A stretch of DNA of 64,000 nt from Gammaproteobacteria bacterium (GCA_028818225.1 JAPPOG010000042.1:1-64000), one strand, 5' to 3'; positions 28,301-37,221 are shown, counted from the first letter of the stretch. The notes: generated from the sequence alone by a model not told the origin. Made by a program: numbers and translations.

Positions 28301-28660
28301 TTAGAATGATAAGAAAAACTGCAAAGAAAAATATAAGACCGCGATAACCAAGCCCATATAAACCATAAAACGAAGCGGTTCTTCCAGAAAGCTATGCCAC
28401 ATTGTTTTGGTTTCACCTCTTTGTCTGCTTATTTCAAACTCTTCTCTTACTCGTTCGATTCTTTGCTTCTGGTATTCATCAATTAACTCTCTTGCCTGCG
28501 TAAACTGATCGTTTCTTTTTGCCCATATAGCAGGAACAGAAATTCCCCAATTTCCCGCATGAGTTTCAAAGTATTCAATGCCATTTTCATCCAATAAATC
28601 CCGCACTTCCTGTGCTTCATCTTCTGGCACATAGCGCATTTTGAATAAGAGTTTGGACAT
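28301..28660 (-). CDS. DUF6164 family membrane protein
   Basis: This 119-residue protein begins LLFKMRYVPEDEAQEVRDLL, a small ferredoxin-like domain, followed by a basic helix (EYQKQRIERVREEFEISRQR) and a C-terminal membrane segment (MVYMGLVIAVLYFSLQFFLSF). This layout matches DUF6164 proteins, of unknown function. It overlaps the end of the pilZ gene by no more than the stop codon and is divergent from the TraB/GumN gene. Confidence 0.75.
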   Translation of the reverse strand: MSKLLFKMRYVPEDEAQEVRDLLDENGIEYFETHAGNWGISVPAIWAKRNDQFTQARELIDEYQKQRIERVREEFEISRQRGETKTMWHSFLEEPLRFMVYMGLVIAVLYFSLQFFLSF

Positions 28661-28752
28661 ATTAATTTTTGATGTAGTTTTGCTTTTAATAAGAACTAGC
28701 GCATACTAACTTAAATCCTACCTAGTGGCAGATATCTTAATAGGGTCAAGTC

Positions 28753-29637
28753 ATGAAATTTACCAGGAATATGAGAACACTAGTCAGCACACTTCTTTCT
28801 CTTTGTTTCGCATTATCTGTAAATATTGCCCAGGCAGATTCAGCCGTTTGGCAAGTAAGCTCAGGCTCAAACACGGTATACCTCGGTGGAACCGTGCACT
28901 TATTAAGACCGAGTGACTATCCTTTACCGGAAGAATACGAACAAGCCTATCAGGCTTCGAGTGAAATTTATTTTGAAACTGATCTTAGTGCGATGATGGA
29001 TTTGTCGGTGCAGGCGCAAATGCTGCAACAACTTACCTATCAAGATGATCGCACCCTCGAAGCTGTGCTTTCCGAAGAAGCCTATACTGCGCTCTCAAAC
29101 TACATTGCCGGTATTGGCATGCCAATGATGATGATGGAAAAATTCAAACCAGGTATGGTAATTAGCACATTGCAGGTTCTGGAATTTCAGCGTATCGGCT
29201 TTACCCCACAGGGCGTGGATGCCTATTTCAATACCCGGGCCATTGGAGATGCAAAATCACTTGGTCAATTGGAATCAGTAATGGAGCAGATTGGATTCCT
29301 TGCATCCATGGGGGAAGGTAATGAAAGTGAATTCATTCTGCTCTCTCTGGAAGATCTGACTGAAACTGCTAACGTGATGGATGACATGATTGCGGCTTGG
29401 CGTGATGGCAATAACGATCGTCTGGCAGAGCTCTTCGTGAACGAAATGCGCTCTGAAGCCCCTGAACTCTATGATTCACTTCTGCGGCAACGTAACCTGA
29501 ACTGGGTTCCGCAAATAGAACAGATGCTGTTAGACGATGACACAGAATTCGTTCTGGTCGGTGCTGCACACCTGGTTGGAAGCGATGGCTTGCTTGAGTT
29601 ACTGCAAGCGAAAGGATACTCAGTGAACCAGCTGTAA
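28753..29637 (+). CDS. TraB/GumN family protein
   Basis: This 294-residue secreted protein has a signal peptide (residues 1-28, ending IAQA) and the TraB/GumN fold. The GX2H motif is VYLGGTVHLLRPSDYPLP, near residue 45, and the C-terminal motif is FVLVGAAHLVGSDGLLELL. The GX2H histidines and acidic residues are thought to be metal-binding and peptidase-like in the wider Tiki/TraB superfamily. The precise role is unknown. It is followed by a strong terminator. Confidence 0.88.
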   Translation: MKFTRNMRTLVSTLLSLCFALSVNIAQADSAVWQVSSGSNTVYLGGTVHLLRPSDYPLPEEYEQAYQASSEIYFETDLSAMMDLSVQAQMLQQLTYQDDRTLEAVLSEEAYTALSNYIAGIGMPMMMMEKFKPGMVISTLQVLEFQRIGFTPQGVDAYFNTRAIGDAKSLGQLESVMEQIGFLASMGEGNESEFILLSLEDLTETANVMDDMIAAWRDGNNDRLAELFVNEMRSEAPELYDSLLRQRNLNWVPQIEQMLLDDDTEFVLVGAAHLVGSDGLLELLQAKGYSVNQL

Positions 29638-29671
29638 GTTTGAGCTGTAGCTAATGCTGGGTCATAAAAAA

Positions 29672-29701
29672 GGGAGATAGTGGCCTATCTCCCTGTTTTT
29701 T
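29672..29701 (+). terminator. Terminator after the TraB/GumN gene
   Basis: GGGAGATAG (29672-29680) and CTATCTCCC (29685-29693) form a perfect 9-bp stem with a TGGC loop, followed by TGTTTTTT. An AAAAAA tract precedes it, so it may also end the convergent SutA-like gene. Confidence 0.9.
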
Positions 29702-29714
29702 CAGGAAATATCTC

Positions 29715-29894
29715 TTAAGAACTGGTTTTATGACTTAACACAATCTGGCGTGGACCACTGGTGGAGGTCTGACCACTTACACCGGAAGGAATTTGTTGAA
29801 CTTTACCACCAGCCTTCAAAAAAGCTTCGATATGTTCTGCTAAGTCGTCGCGGGTACTAACCACCGCTTCTTTTTTTGTTGCTTTATTAGACAT
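29715..29894 (-). CDS. Small protein resembling the C-terminus of SutA
   Basis: This 59-residue polypeptide (64 from an alternative ATG at 29909) contains STRDDLAEHIEAFLKAGGKV followed by QQIPSGV. This closely recalls the conserved C-terminal RDxLAxxxEEFLxxGGKVQEI motif of SutA, the small Pseudomonas RNA-polymerase-binding factor used in slow growth. The acidic N-terminal arm of SutA is missing. The assignment is from remembered similarity and covers one motif, so function is only suggested. Confidence 0.55.
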   Translation of the reverse strand: MSNKATKKEAVVSTRDDLAEHIEAFLKAGGKVQQIPSGVSGQTSTSGPRQIVLSHKTSS

Positions 29895-30089
29895 AACTCC
29901 ACTACTCATTGCGCCAAAAGTTCACAAGTATACATGAAACGCCTTATCTCGGCTAATTGACGGCGCTTGAGGGAATATTGTTTGGTAACTTACCCCTAGC
30001 CTGAACAGTTTTAACAAGCCTAAAAAGCGGCTTAAACTCAGGGTTGGTCGGCGTGCTGAAGTTACTCTATTGGGACTTGATCTCGATCT

Positions 30090-30398
30090 CTAACGAGGTT
30101 GCGAACCAAGTCTTTTTCTTGGTCTGACAAAATAGTCGGAGTAGTAATCTTCTGGTAAATCACCGACTAATTCATCCATCGAAGCTTTATAAATTACTTT
30201 CATTTTGGCCAGTAATTCCAGATCCAGATGACAACCGTAGTTTCGAATTGTTTCGATATCTTCCAACTGTTTACGCGAGACTCCGAGCAACCGCGCGCCT
30301 TCGTTCATTGAGTAACCGGCATTCAATCTTAATTGTCGAATGTTTTTCTTCACGTTCACCGTGATAGGTGAAAATTTTGAGTATTGAGGATAATCCAT
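30090..30398 (-). CDS. XRE-family helix-turn-helix regulator
   Basis: This 102-residue protein has a Cro/CI-type HTH at residues about 16-72: VKKNIRQLRLNAGYSMNEGA, RLLGVSRKQLEDIE, and LLAKMKVIYKASMDELVG. It is a probable DNA-binding regulator with an Arg-rich tail (VRPRKRLGSQPR). No operon partner is apparent; the gaps on both sides are about 180-190 bp. The target is unknown. Confidence 0.8.
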   Translation of the reverse strand: MDYPQYSKFSPITVNVKKNIRQLRLNAGYSMNEGARLLGVSRKQLEDIETIRNYGCHLDLELLAKMKVIYKASMDELVGDLPEDYYSDYFVRPRKRLGSQPR

Positions 30399-30589
30399 AG
30401 TTTCATATGCTCCTCGGTTTATCAGTTTTGTTTCTAAATTGCTGTTCTGAAATGCCTGGCAATCAGAGTGGATTCAAGCTAGCACAACGCAATTCCTATG
30501 ATAAATTTTTCTTGAAATTAGTGGGAAACAGGCCTGTTTTTACAATAACTAGTCAACAGGAATTGCAAATTTCAAAATAGAAATCGATC

Positions 30590-31633
30590 CTAAGACCGAA
30601 GTTTCTCGGAAAATTTCCTGATTGCAGTTTTGAACCAGCGCTGCGTCCAGGTCTCTTGCTTGAAATCGAAGTGGGATTGGGCGTTCTCCACGTAAGGCTG
30701 CATATTGTTCTTCATATAGGCAAGCGCACCGTCCTCAGTAATATCAGCAAGGGTGTTCTTGTAATCATTCAGCAGCACTTCATCGAGAATAGTGTAACCG
30801 GTTTTCCCCACTGCTCCGGCTGTACCTATGCCGGTCTCCGCAATGGAACCAGCGTGTACTGAAAGCATTCCCAATACCTGCTCCATACTGAGATTTTCCT
30901 TTTTTGCGACCTGGCTAATCTGATCCCAAATCGATTCAAAGCGAGGAATAAGATTTGCTGAGTTACCGGCCAGGTTCGAAGTAGAGGCGCGTAATTCATC
31001 GGCAAGTTCTACAATCTCGACTTTTGAAAGAGGGGGGGTATCGATAGCAGTTGCGCCCTGGCGCCCCATTTCTTCGATCGACTGTAAAATCTGTTCCAGC
31101 GATGCTGGATTACTGTCTTTAGAAATTACCTCATTTTCCTTCAGATAATGTACCAGTCTTTGTAAAAATACCTGCCCACCCTTTGCGGCATCTGAAGCAA
31201 TTGCAAATACCCAAACTGGAGACAAGTGCATGGTCAACAAACCTGCCGCTTCCAGGCTGGTGCCCAGCATCTTTCGATGAATGAAGTTATCTTTTAACTC
31301 CATTTCGTGAGACACGTTATTCACACCTGCCAAGTTTCTAATTAAAAATGTCTGGAACATGCCCAGTGTAAATTTATAGCTCGCTGTACTTTTTATCGCG
31401 CTCGGAATAAGTGTCTTCGATAGTAATAGAGTGCTGCCCCCCACTAAGGCACTTAATGCCCGTGCTGAACGCTCCGGTATAGACAATGAGAGACTCAAAT
31501 AGTGGTTAAGGGTGGCCAGGTAGCTTTCGGAATTTTCGACCGAAACCGGCAGATGAGAAACTTCTTCTGAATTTTCTGGCGAAAGCTGCTCTTTCAGCCC
31601 ATTTGCCTGATCGCCTGATTCATCGATTGCCAT
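30590..31633 (-). CDS. Conserved hypothetical protein, 347 aa
   Basis: No family was recognised. The protein has an acidic N-terminus (EQLSPENSEEVSHL), then hydrophobic stretches (ALSALVGGSTLLLS near residue 62, FTLGMFQTFLI near 88, AAGLLTMHLSPVWVFAIASD near 128) and a largely helical C-terminal half with GTAGAVGKTGYTILDEVLL. It may be membrane associated. It is divergent from the FKBP gene. It reads as a normal intact gene with an ATG start and no frameshift. Confidence 0.7.
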   Translation of the reverse strand: MAIDESGDQANGLKEQLSPENSEEVSHLPVSVENSESYLATLNHYLSLSLSIPERSARALSALVGGSTLLLSKTLIPSAIKSTASYKFTLGMFQTFLIRNLAGVNNVSHEMELKDNFIHRKMLGTSLEAAGLLTMHLSPVWVFAIASDAAKGGQVFLQRLVHYLKENEVISKDSNPASLEQILQSIEEMGRQGATAIDTPPLSKVEIVELADELRASTSNLAGNSANLIPRFESIWDQISQVAKKENLSMEQVLGMLSVHAGSIAETGIGTAGAVGKTGYTILDEVLLNDYKNTLADITEDGALAYMKNNMQPYVENAQSHFDFKQETWTQRWFKTAIRKFSEKLRS

Positions 31634-31758
31634 AGCGGCAGTGTGCCATTCAAAGAATTCTTATACTAGTCAGATTTCCAGAAAACGAGAGGGGTATAGT
31701 GAGATAGTTGCTCAATTTGCTAATATCCCTTTCCCGATCATAACTTTGATTTTGCAAT

Positions 31759-32325
31759 ATGGCTGAAACGTATAAAAAACAGGGCTCATCTGAATCTTCT
31801 ACCACCGAAAGCTCAGAAAATATTATTGAGAGAAACAAAGTTGTCGCATTCAACTATCGTTTGTGCGAAGTCCTTCCTGATGGTGCACATTCCGAGTGGA
31901 TGGAACACACCAAGGAGGGGGAGCCACTTTATTACCTGCATGGATTTCAAAATGTTGTAGTCGGTTTGGAACAAGCCCTGACAGGCAAAAAACAGGGTGA
32001 CAAAATTGAGATTACATTGAAACCGGAAGAGGCCTATGGTTTAAGAAATCCCGAAGCTATGCAACGCGTACCGCTAAAGCATTTACAATTTCCTATAGGC
32101 GTTAAAAAACCCAAAGTAGGAGGACTAGCAAGAGTCAGATCAGAGAAGGGCTGGCACAATGTCATAATCATAAAGTCCGGAAAGTTTCATGCTGATGTTG
32201 ATTTCAATCATCCCCTGGCAGGACGTACGCTGCATTATGAGGTTGAAGTTATTGCTATTAGGGATGCGAGCGAAGAGGAAATAGCACACGGCCACGTACA
32301 CGGGCCCGGTGGCCACCAACACTAA
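31759..32325 (+). CDS. FKBP-type peptidyl-prolyl isomerase, SlyD-like
   Basis: This 188-residue protein has an FKBP fold with a SlyD-type insert: FNYRLCEVLPDGAHSE, YYLHGFQNVVVGLEQALTG, KPEEAYG and VDFNHPLAGRTLHYEVEV. The C-terminal tail HGHVHGPGGHQH is His-rich and likely binds Ni or other metals, as in SlyD. It differs from E. coli SlyD by an N-terminal Ser/Glu-rich extension of about 28 residues. It probably acts as a cytoplasmic prolyl isomerase/chaperone. It is convergent with the cyclase-domain gene. Confidence 0.88.
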   Translation: MAETYKKQGSSESSTTESSENIIERNKVVAFNYRLCEVLPDGAHSEWMEHTKEGEPLYYLHGFQNVVVGLEQALTGKKQGDKIEITLKPEEAYGLRNPEAMQRVPLKHLQFPIGVKKPKVGGLARVRSEKGWHNVIIIKSGKFHADVDFNHPLAGRTLHYEVEVIAIRDASEEEIAHGHVHGPGGHQH

Positions 32326-32342
32326 GAAGTGAACTGAATCTT

Positions 32343-33617
32343 TTAGCTATGGACTTCTTCCTGCTTTTTGTTCACCGCTTCCAATACATGCGGTAATACC
32401 TTTCGATTAACTACTACTTCGTAGTAAGGTTCATCGGAATTGGGGTTATCGTGAATCTCGTTTTCTTTCCATAACCCAACTTTTCCTTCCCTAATCACCA
32501 GGTCTTTCTTGCGCCCATTCATGTCCGGATACTGACCTACATGAAACAGGTACTCTTTGGAATTAAGTTTCATGCGCAGGCTTTTTAGCGGAATCTCGGT
32601 CTTCAGTTTTTTAAAGGCAAGGTCATCAATGTTAATTCCATTTACGTTGTAGCGCAGAAAATGTTGGCCTTTCTCTCCCTTCTTAGTATCTCCCTCAGCG
32701 ATTTGCAGTACATCTACATTGAACAAGCTCTTCTGGATTGCAGCACGCAGGTTCCAGGAACAACCTGACATACGATCTGCCAGACCAATGGCTTCGGATA
32801 TCATGATTGGATGATCACCATCATAAAGAAAGCGGGGTGCCTCTTTGGAATAACAGATGCCTACTCCCAGTTCGAGAAGTGGCAGGCCCATTTGCGTGGA
32901 GTAGCGGTTATTCGAACCGGTGATTTTTAACATGTCTTTGGCATAACCGCAGGACCTTGCTACGGAGAACCATTGTTGCGGAGCATGCTCATATTCAAGA
33001 AAGCTGAGAATAATTGCGTCGCCTTCGATGAATACTTTATTGGCACCATAGGTTTCCAGAATCTTATTGATTGGATTAAAGAATTGGGTACTAAAGTAAG
33101 AAGCTGGACTCAGGCCCTTCGCTTGCAGTTCATCGGTTACTGTAGTCGAGCCGCGCACATCCGCTTTTAAAATGGTGTGATGGACTATTTTGGCGTCATC
33201 TTCTTCAATTTCCGCACTGGTGGGCATTAGGTAAAGCGTGCCAGCGCTTTTCGATAGCTTTATATCGTCTGCCGTAGTAAGGAGGCTAATTCGATTAAAC
33301 GCGCGATGAGCGAATCTAAAATATTTAAGTTGTTGCCGAAAACGACTGAAGTCCAATAACAGCTTAAGCGAATCGTTGGCATCGGCTTTTGATATCTGAT
33401 CTCTTATCTTTTCTTGCAGAGATTCAAGAGATTTAACTTGTTCAGTGGAGAGTTGGTTGCCGCCTGTAATGCTAGCCTGTACTTTTTCAATATCTATCTT
33501 GCCGGACAAAAATTGGCAAACTATTTTCAAGTCGACGAATTCAAGAATTGTTGGATGTACAGAGCGTCGCATGTAATGCGAAGCAAGTAACTGAGGCAGT
33601 GCTTTATCCTTTCGCAA
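32343..33617 (-). CDS. Class III nucleotidyl cyclase-like domain protein (3' part of a split gene)
   Basis: This 424-residue frame holds a cyclase homology domain at about residues 140-290. HTILKADVRGSTTVTDEL places the first metal Asp, and KVFIEGDAIILSF the second, so both metal ligands are present. Substrate-specifying residues are uncertain, so activity is not proven. The frame's first codon is TTG, with AAGGAG 12 bases upstream. It overlaps the preceding gene by 91 bases in another frame. The overlap sequence reads as a natural continuation of that gene (KTLKEFSKLLRKDKALPQLL), so I consider it the second half of one frameshifted gene. Confidence 0.6.
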   Translation of the reverse strand: MRKDKALPQLLASHYMRRSVHPTILEFVDLKIVCQFLSGKIDIEKVQASITGGNQLSTEQVKSLESLQEKIRDQISKADANDSLKLLLDFSRFRQQLKYFRFAHRAFNRISLLTTADDIKLSKSAGTLYLMPTSAEIEEDDAKIVHHTILKADVRGSTTVTDELQAKGLSPASYFSTQFFNPINKILETYGANKVFIEGDAIILSFLEYEHAPQQWFSVARSCGYAKDMLKITGSNNRYSTQMGLPLLELGVGICYSKEAPRFLYDGDHPIMISEAIGLADRMSGCSWNLRAAIQKSLFNVDVLQIAEGDTKKGEKGQHFLRYNVNGINIDDLAFKKLKTEIPLKSLRMKLNSKEYLFHVGQYPDMNGRKKDLVIREGKVGLWKENEIHDNPNSDEPYYEVVVNRKVLPHVLEAVNKKQEEVHS

Positions 33618-34669
33618 GAGTTTGGAAAACTCCTTAAGGGTTTTTCCAGCACCTTAAATTCTCGCCTCTTTCCCCACCATTTACCGAATCCATGCTCCTT
33701 GCGAAACTGCGCTAATATCTCTGAGTTTTTTTGAATATTAAATAGTAGTTCGACATTCTCGGGAATTTCAAACCAGCCAAAAGATTCTGCGATGGTTGTT
33801 TTAGTATCTTCAGCCTGACCCAAGTAAGCCTGAAGCATGAAAAGCCCGCCGAGCTCATCATGAATTTCAGTAGTTACACTCTCATCCGAGCTCTGGGGTT
33901 TTAGAGGAGCTATTTGGAGCTGGGTCATGCGTTTGTTAAGAAGCTTCTCGACTTTATCATTTAATTCGATAAATCCAGAGTCTTCCGCATTCCAACTCCA
34001 CATACTGAATTCGTTTAATAGTAACGCAAGCGAACTAAGTTCTGATGTGTAAAGCAGAGGGTTAATTAGTAAATTGGCTGCATAGGCGTATTCTTCGCCC
34101 AGGAATTGCTCACGTATTGCGAAGAGTTGTCTCTCTTCGACACGTTGCAATTGGCTAAAGACCTGCTTATTAACATTATAAAGAATATTGTCGTAGTTTT
34201 TCTTTAGCCAGAATAGTCGCTGATCTGTGGCAAGAGATTCTGAGGATCCTCGATTTCGGTTTTCGGAGAGTCTGGACTTAACATTTCTAAGTTCATTGTC
34301 AAGACTCTTTCGCGTGAACTGCAGAATATGCTTGATAGTAGCAAACTGCAGTAAACAGATTTCATCGGCTTTAAGATCAGTCTTAACGCGATGGATCAAA
34401 ACAGTCATTAAATCGAGATATCTATCTCTGAGTTTCTCAAATTGTCTCGAGTTATCCCAATTCTTGGGTCGCGGAACTGCAACTTGCGAAACTAAAAGCG
34501 CGATAAGTTTTTTGACATCAGAAGAGAATCTTTTACTGAGCCTGACATCAATGTGGTAGTTATCAATACCTTTTGCCAGAGTGTCAATTGTAATTTCAAT
34601 TGATTGACCTGGCTTAACCATGTCATAAATGTTAGATGCTGCTTCTGAACTTTTTTCTGCTTCTTCCAT
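33527..34669 (-). CDS. N-terminal part of the split cyclase gene, uncharacterised helical region
   Basis: This 380-residue frame is helix-rich with a possible regulatory role; no domain was recognised with certainty. It begins MEEAEKSSEAASNIYDMVKP and includes a PilZ-unrelated, predominantly alpha-helical body. Up to KRREFKVLEKP the sequence looks native. After an A5 run (plus-strand T5 at 33641-33645) it becomes Cys-rich and unlike protein (SFPNSCERIKHCLSYLL), while the overlapping frame reads well. A -1 shift there would give one protein of about 800 residues ending in the cyclase domain. Confidence 0.55.
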   Translation of the reverse strand: MEEAEKSSEAASNIYDMVKPGQSIEITIDTLAKGIDNYHIDVRLSKRFSSDVKKLIALLVSQVAVPRPKNWDNSRQFEKLRDRYLDLMTVLIHRVKTDLKADEICLLQFATIKHILQFTRKSLDNELRNVKSRLSENRNRGSSESLATDQRLFWLKKNYDNILYNVNKQVFSQLQRVEERQLFAIREQFLGEEYAYAANLLINPLLYTSELSSLALLLNEFSMWSWNAEDSGFIELNDKVEKLLNKRMTQLQIAPLKPQSSDESVTTEIHDELGGLFMLQAYLGQAEDTKTTIAESFGWFEIPENVELLFNIQKNSEILAQFRKEHGFGKWWGKRREFKVLEKPLRSFPNSCERIKHCLSYLLRITCDALYIQQFLNSST

Positions 34670-34902
34670 TGATAACTAGCACCGCAATTTGTTTTGCAAA
34701 ACCTGGGCCGCTTAGCAGCATTGGTATTTAAACTGAAAATACCAGAACTTCACTGTAACTGCGTGATTCTTGGCACATTATACAGAATGTACTTAAAAAT
34801 CAGCTAGTTGTAGAATTTTACAGCAGACAAAAGGCGCTAACCGAAGAAACGCTATACCTTGGTGTTTTAGACTGCTCCATACACAAAATATAGTGTTAGG
34901 AG

Positions 34903-35397
34903 TTAGCCATGCCCTTTATTTCCCAGATTCTCCACGTAGGTGGTTAATTCTTCGAATAGTCGAACAGCCTTTTTTCGCTCACAATACTGAAGAAAGCGGC
35001 TGAACAAACTGGTCATTCCCGAGAACTCAAACTCCATGCTAAGACGTAATTCCACGTTGTACTCCTCACTGGGGCCATTAAAGACAAAACTATAGCCGAG
35101 GCGCCTATTCTGCGATTCCACAATGAAATCGATTCGTTTGCCCGGATCCCAGTGCGCGATATGCCAACATTGTGTGCCACTACTGGTCGTAACATCCAGC
35201 TTGCTGCCCCGCCCCACTGATCCTGCATCAGTGCGGGTAACTGTACGGATGTTACTTGACCAATTTGGCCAGTTTTCGAAATCGGTAAGTTGGCCCCACA
35301 GGAAATCGCGACAGTCTGCGATCGGGCCAATAAAGCGAGAGAGCGTGGCGCCCGGAGTAATAGTCGAAGTATGCTGGCTCAGGTGGTATTGGCCCAT
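34903..35397 (-). CDS. SRPBCC-family protein
   Basis: This protein of about 164 residues (from the ATG at 35397; a TTG at 35454 is the alternative start) resembles START-like SRPBCC/polyketide cyclase proteins. Cues are FLWGQLTDFENWPNWSSNI, VGRGSKLDVTTSSGT and a C-terminal helix FEELTTYVENLG. These proteins form a helix-grip pocket for hydrophobic ligands. No ligand or partner is visible. No ribosome site clearly favours either start. Confidence 0.65.
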   Translation of the reverse strand: MGQYHLSQHTSTITPGATLSRFIGPIADCRDFLWGQLTDFENWPNWSSNIRTVTRTDAGSVGRGSKLDVTTSSGTQCWHIAHWDPGKRIDFIVESQNRRLGYSFVFNGPSEEYNVELRLSMEFEFSGMTSLFSRFLQYCERKKAVRLFEELTTYVENLGNKGHG

Positions 35398-35454
35398 AGC
35401 TGATTGCTCGCGTTTACTGTTTGAGATTAAGCCCCTGGTGTAGTTGGCGACCAA

Positions 35455-35681
35455 TTAGCGAAAAAACCAAAGCTCAATTTTTGATATCTTCTAACTCACT
35501 GAAAACAATGCAAATAATTCTTAACTAATGCTTACCTCACCCTGCTGCCAAGGTCGTAGGAAGCGACATTGCAAAGAAGTCCTGGATAAGCTGAAAATTA
35601 TCCGCCAGACATAGTTAACAATCGGATCAAAATCCGCGTTTTTGTCAGATACCGCTTATTGCCAAGAGCGAGAGTCAAATA
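35455..35681. other. Gap before the PspB-like pseudogene
   Basis: This stretch contains no gene or site I can support. It forms, with the pseudogene and leader up to 36034, about 580 bases without an intact coding sequence. Confidence 0.5.
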
Positions 35682-35923
35682 ATGGCAGAATTTACACCAT
35701 TTATAGTTGCCATTGTTTTTTCCTGCAGAGCAACCAACGTCCATACGCCGCATCAAACGGAGCGCTTTAAAGTCGGCGTGGATGACCTGTAAGTGGACTT
35801 ACCCAAGGAAAATCAGGTGCTTAAAGAGCGCGCCAAAGCGCTGGAAGAGCGTGTGCGGGTTCGGCAGAAATTGTCACGGGAAAAGTGCATCGGTTGAAAG
35901 AAGAAATAGATTCACTGTACTGA
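35682..35923 (+). pseudogene. Decayed PspB-like small membrane/coiled-coil gene
   Basis: An ATG at 35682 opens AEFTPFIVAIVFSC, a short hydrophobic segment, but the frame meets TAA at 35790 after GVDDL. Reading on in frame gives VDLPKENQVLKERAKALEER, and a one-base shift near 35860 gives AEIVTGKVHRLKEEIDSLY ending at TGA 35921. This composite matches the pattern of PspB-like proteins (N-terminal membrane helix, then VLKER..LE.IVT...L.EEID coiled coil). At least one stop and one frameshift mark it as broken. Assignment to PspB is from the pattern only. Confidence 0.5.
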
Positions 35924-36034
35924 CAACTCTTGTTGGGAACAAGCCAGTTTGTTGTGATAAGGTTTGGGGTCTTTACACAGTTAAATGCATGTCCGAAACT
36001 TCGACAGAAATTCGGCCCCAGAAGAGAGATAAAA

Positions 36035-37201
36035 ATGAATCCCAAAGATAAAGGTCGACGCGATGTCCTAAAAGGTGCCCTCGGCACAGGTGTACTCGCT
36101 GCAGGTGCAGCGACAGTACCGAACTTGTTATTTCCTGCTCTGGCTCAGGGCGAAAGATTAATCCCGTTTACTGATGATGCCTCTGCAGCATTTCAGTGGC
36201 GGCCAATTGAACCCAACACTACCCATTGGCAAGACACCAGAGAAATCACTTCATTCTTTACCTCCAATGAGGATTTCTACCTGGTTCAACATTACGGTCA
36301 GCCGGAAGTTGATAATGATTCTTACCGCTTGAAAGTCACTGGGATGGTTGACAATGAATTGGATCTGTCCCTCAGCGATTTAATGAACGGTGATGTTGTC
36401 GAGCAACAAGTCGGCTTTGAATGTGGCGGCAATAGCCAGCGACTTCTATATGGATTGATTGGCAATGCGAACTGGCGTGGTACCACCTTAACCAGCATTC
36501 TTGAACGGGCTGGCATCCAGGAAGGCGCGAAGGAAATCGTTTTCTTTGCAGCTGATGTCGCGACAGAAGAAATTCGAGGCAGGGAAGTTGATAAAGCATT
36601 CGCACGTAGCCTTTCGATTGAAGACGCAATGCGACCGGAAAACATGCTGGCCTTCGAAATGAACGGCGAGCCACTGCCGCATTATCACGGCAAACCGGTT
36701 CGTCTCCTAGTTCCTGGCTGGTACGGAGTCGCCAATGTGAAGTGGCTAACCCAGATTCATGTCCAGGATACTCGCTACATGGGCAGATTTATGGGCCGGG
36801 ATTATGTCACCTTAAAACGCGTAAACGTCGGTGGCGTTGAACGCTGGGTTGAGAATTCTGTTACCACGCTTAATTTAAAATCGGCCATCGTAAGAGTGGT
36901 GGAGAGCGGTGGGAATTACAGCGTACAGGGGTTCGTTTTGAATGATGGAACGCCGCTTGAAAGTGTCGAAGTGAAGATCGACGATGGTCCATGGCAGCGA
37001 GCGCAATTGAATCCAAGAAACACGAGATATTCCTGGAAATTGTGGAGCTTTGATTGGGACAATCCAAGTCCCGGAGAGCACACACTCGTTTCTCGGGTAA
37101 CTGATGTTGACGGCAATGTGCAACCAACAAACGAAGAGCTACCAGAAAAAGTTAGTTTCTGGGAGGACTTTGGTCAGTTTCCGCGCCAGGTAACGATCTA
37201 G
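36035..37201 (+). CDS. Sulfite oxidase/SoxC-like molybdopterin enzyme
   Basis: This 388-residue protein starts with a Tat signal (KGRRDVLKGALGTG, then LAAGAATV), so it is exported folded with cofactor. The oxidoreductase molybdopterin domain shows the Mo-binding cysteine in VGFECGGNSQRL near residue 130, PHYHGKPVRLLVPGWYGVANVKWL near 230, and an Mo-cofactor dimerisation domain at the C-terminus (VEVKIDDGPW). It is probably a periplasmic sulfite dehydrogenase, but a c-type cytochrome partner (SoxD) is not adjacent. The ATG at 36035 is chosen to include the Tat motif. A hairpin terminator follows. Confidence 0.85.
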   Translation: MNPKDKGRRDVLKGALGTGVLAAGAATVPNLLFPALAQGERLIPFTDDASAAFQWRPIEPNTTHWQDTREITSFFTSNEDFYLVQHYGQPEVDNDSYRLKVTGMVDNELDLSLSDLMNGDVVEQQVGFECGGNSQRLLYGLIGNANWRGTTLTSILERAGIQEGAKEIVFFAADVATEEIRGREVDKAFARSLSIEDAMRPENMLAFEMNGEPLPHYHGKPVRLLVPGWYGVANVKWLTQIHVQDTRYMGRFMGRDYVTLKRVNVGGVERWVENSVTTLNLKSAIVRVVESGGNYSVQGFVLNDGTPLESVEVKIDDGPWQRAQLNPRNTRYSWKLWSFDWDNPSPGEHTLVSRVTDVDGNVQPTNEELPEKVSFWEDFGQFPRQVTI

Positions 37202-37221
37202 ATCTCACCTAGCAAAAATTC

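Noticed and set aside
33641-33645. Classical -1 frameshift heptamer (X XXY YYZ) in the cyclase gene
   Set aside because: In the zero frame the codons are GAA AAA CCC with G before, which does not fit the tandem-slip rule. Only a single-tRNA slip on AAA would work, so programmed shifting is not claimed.
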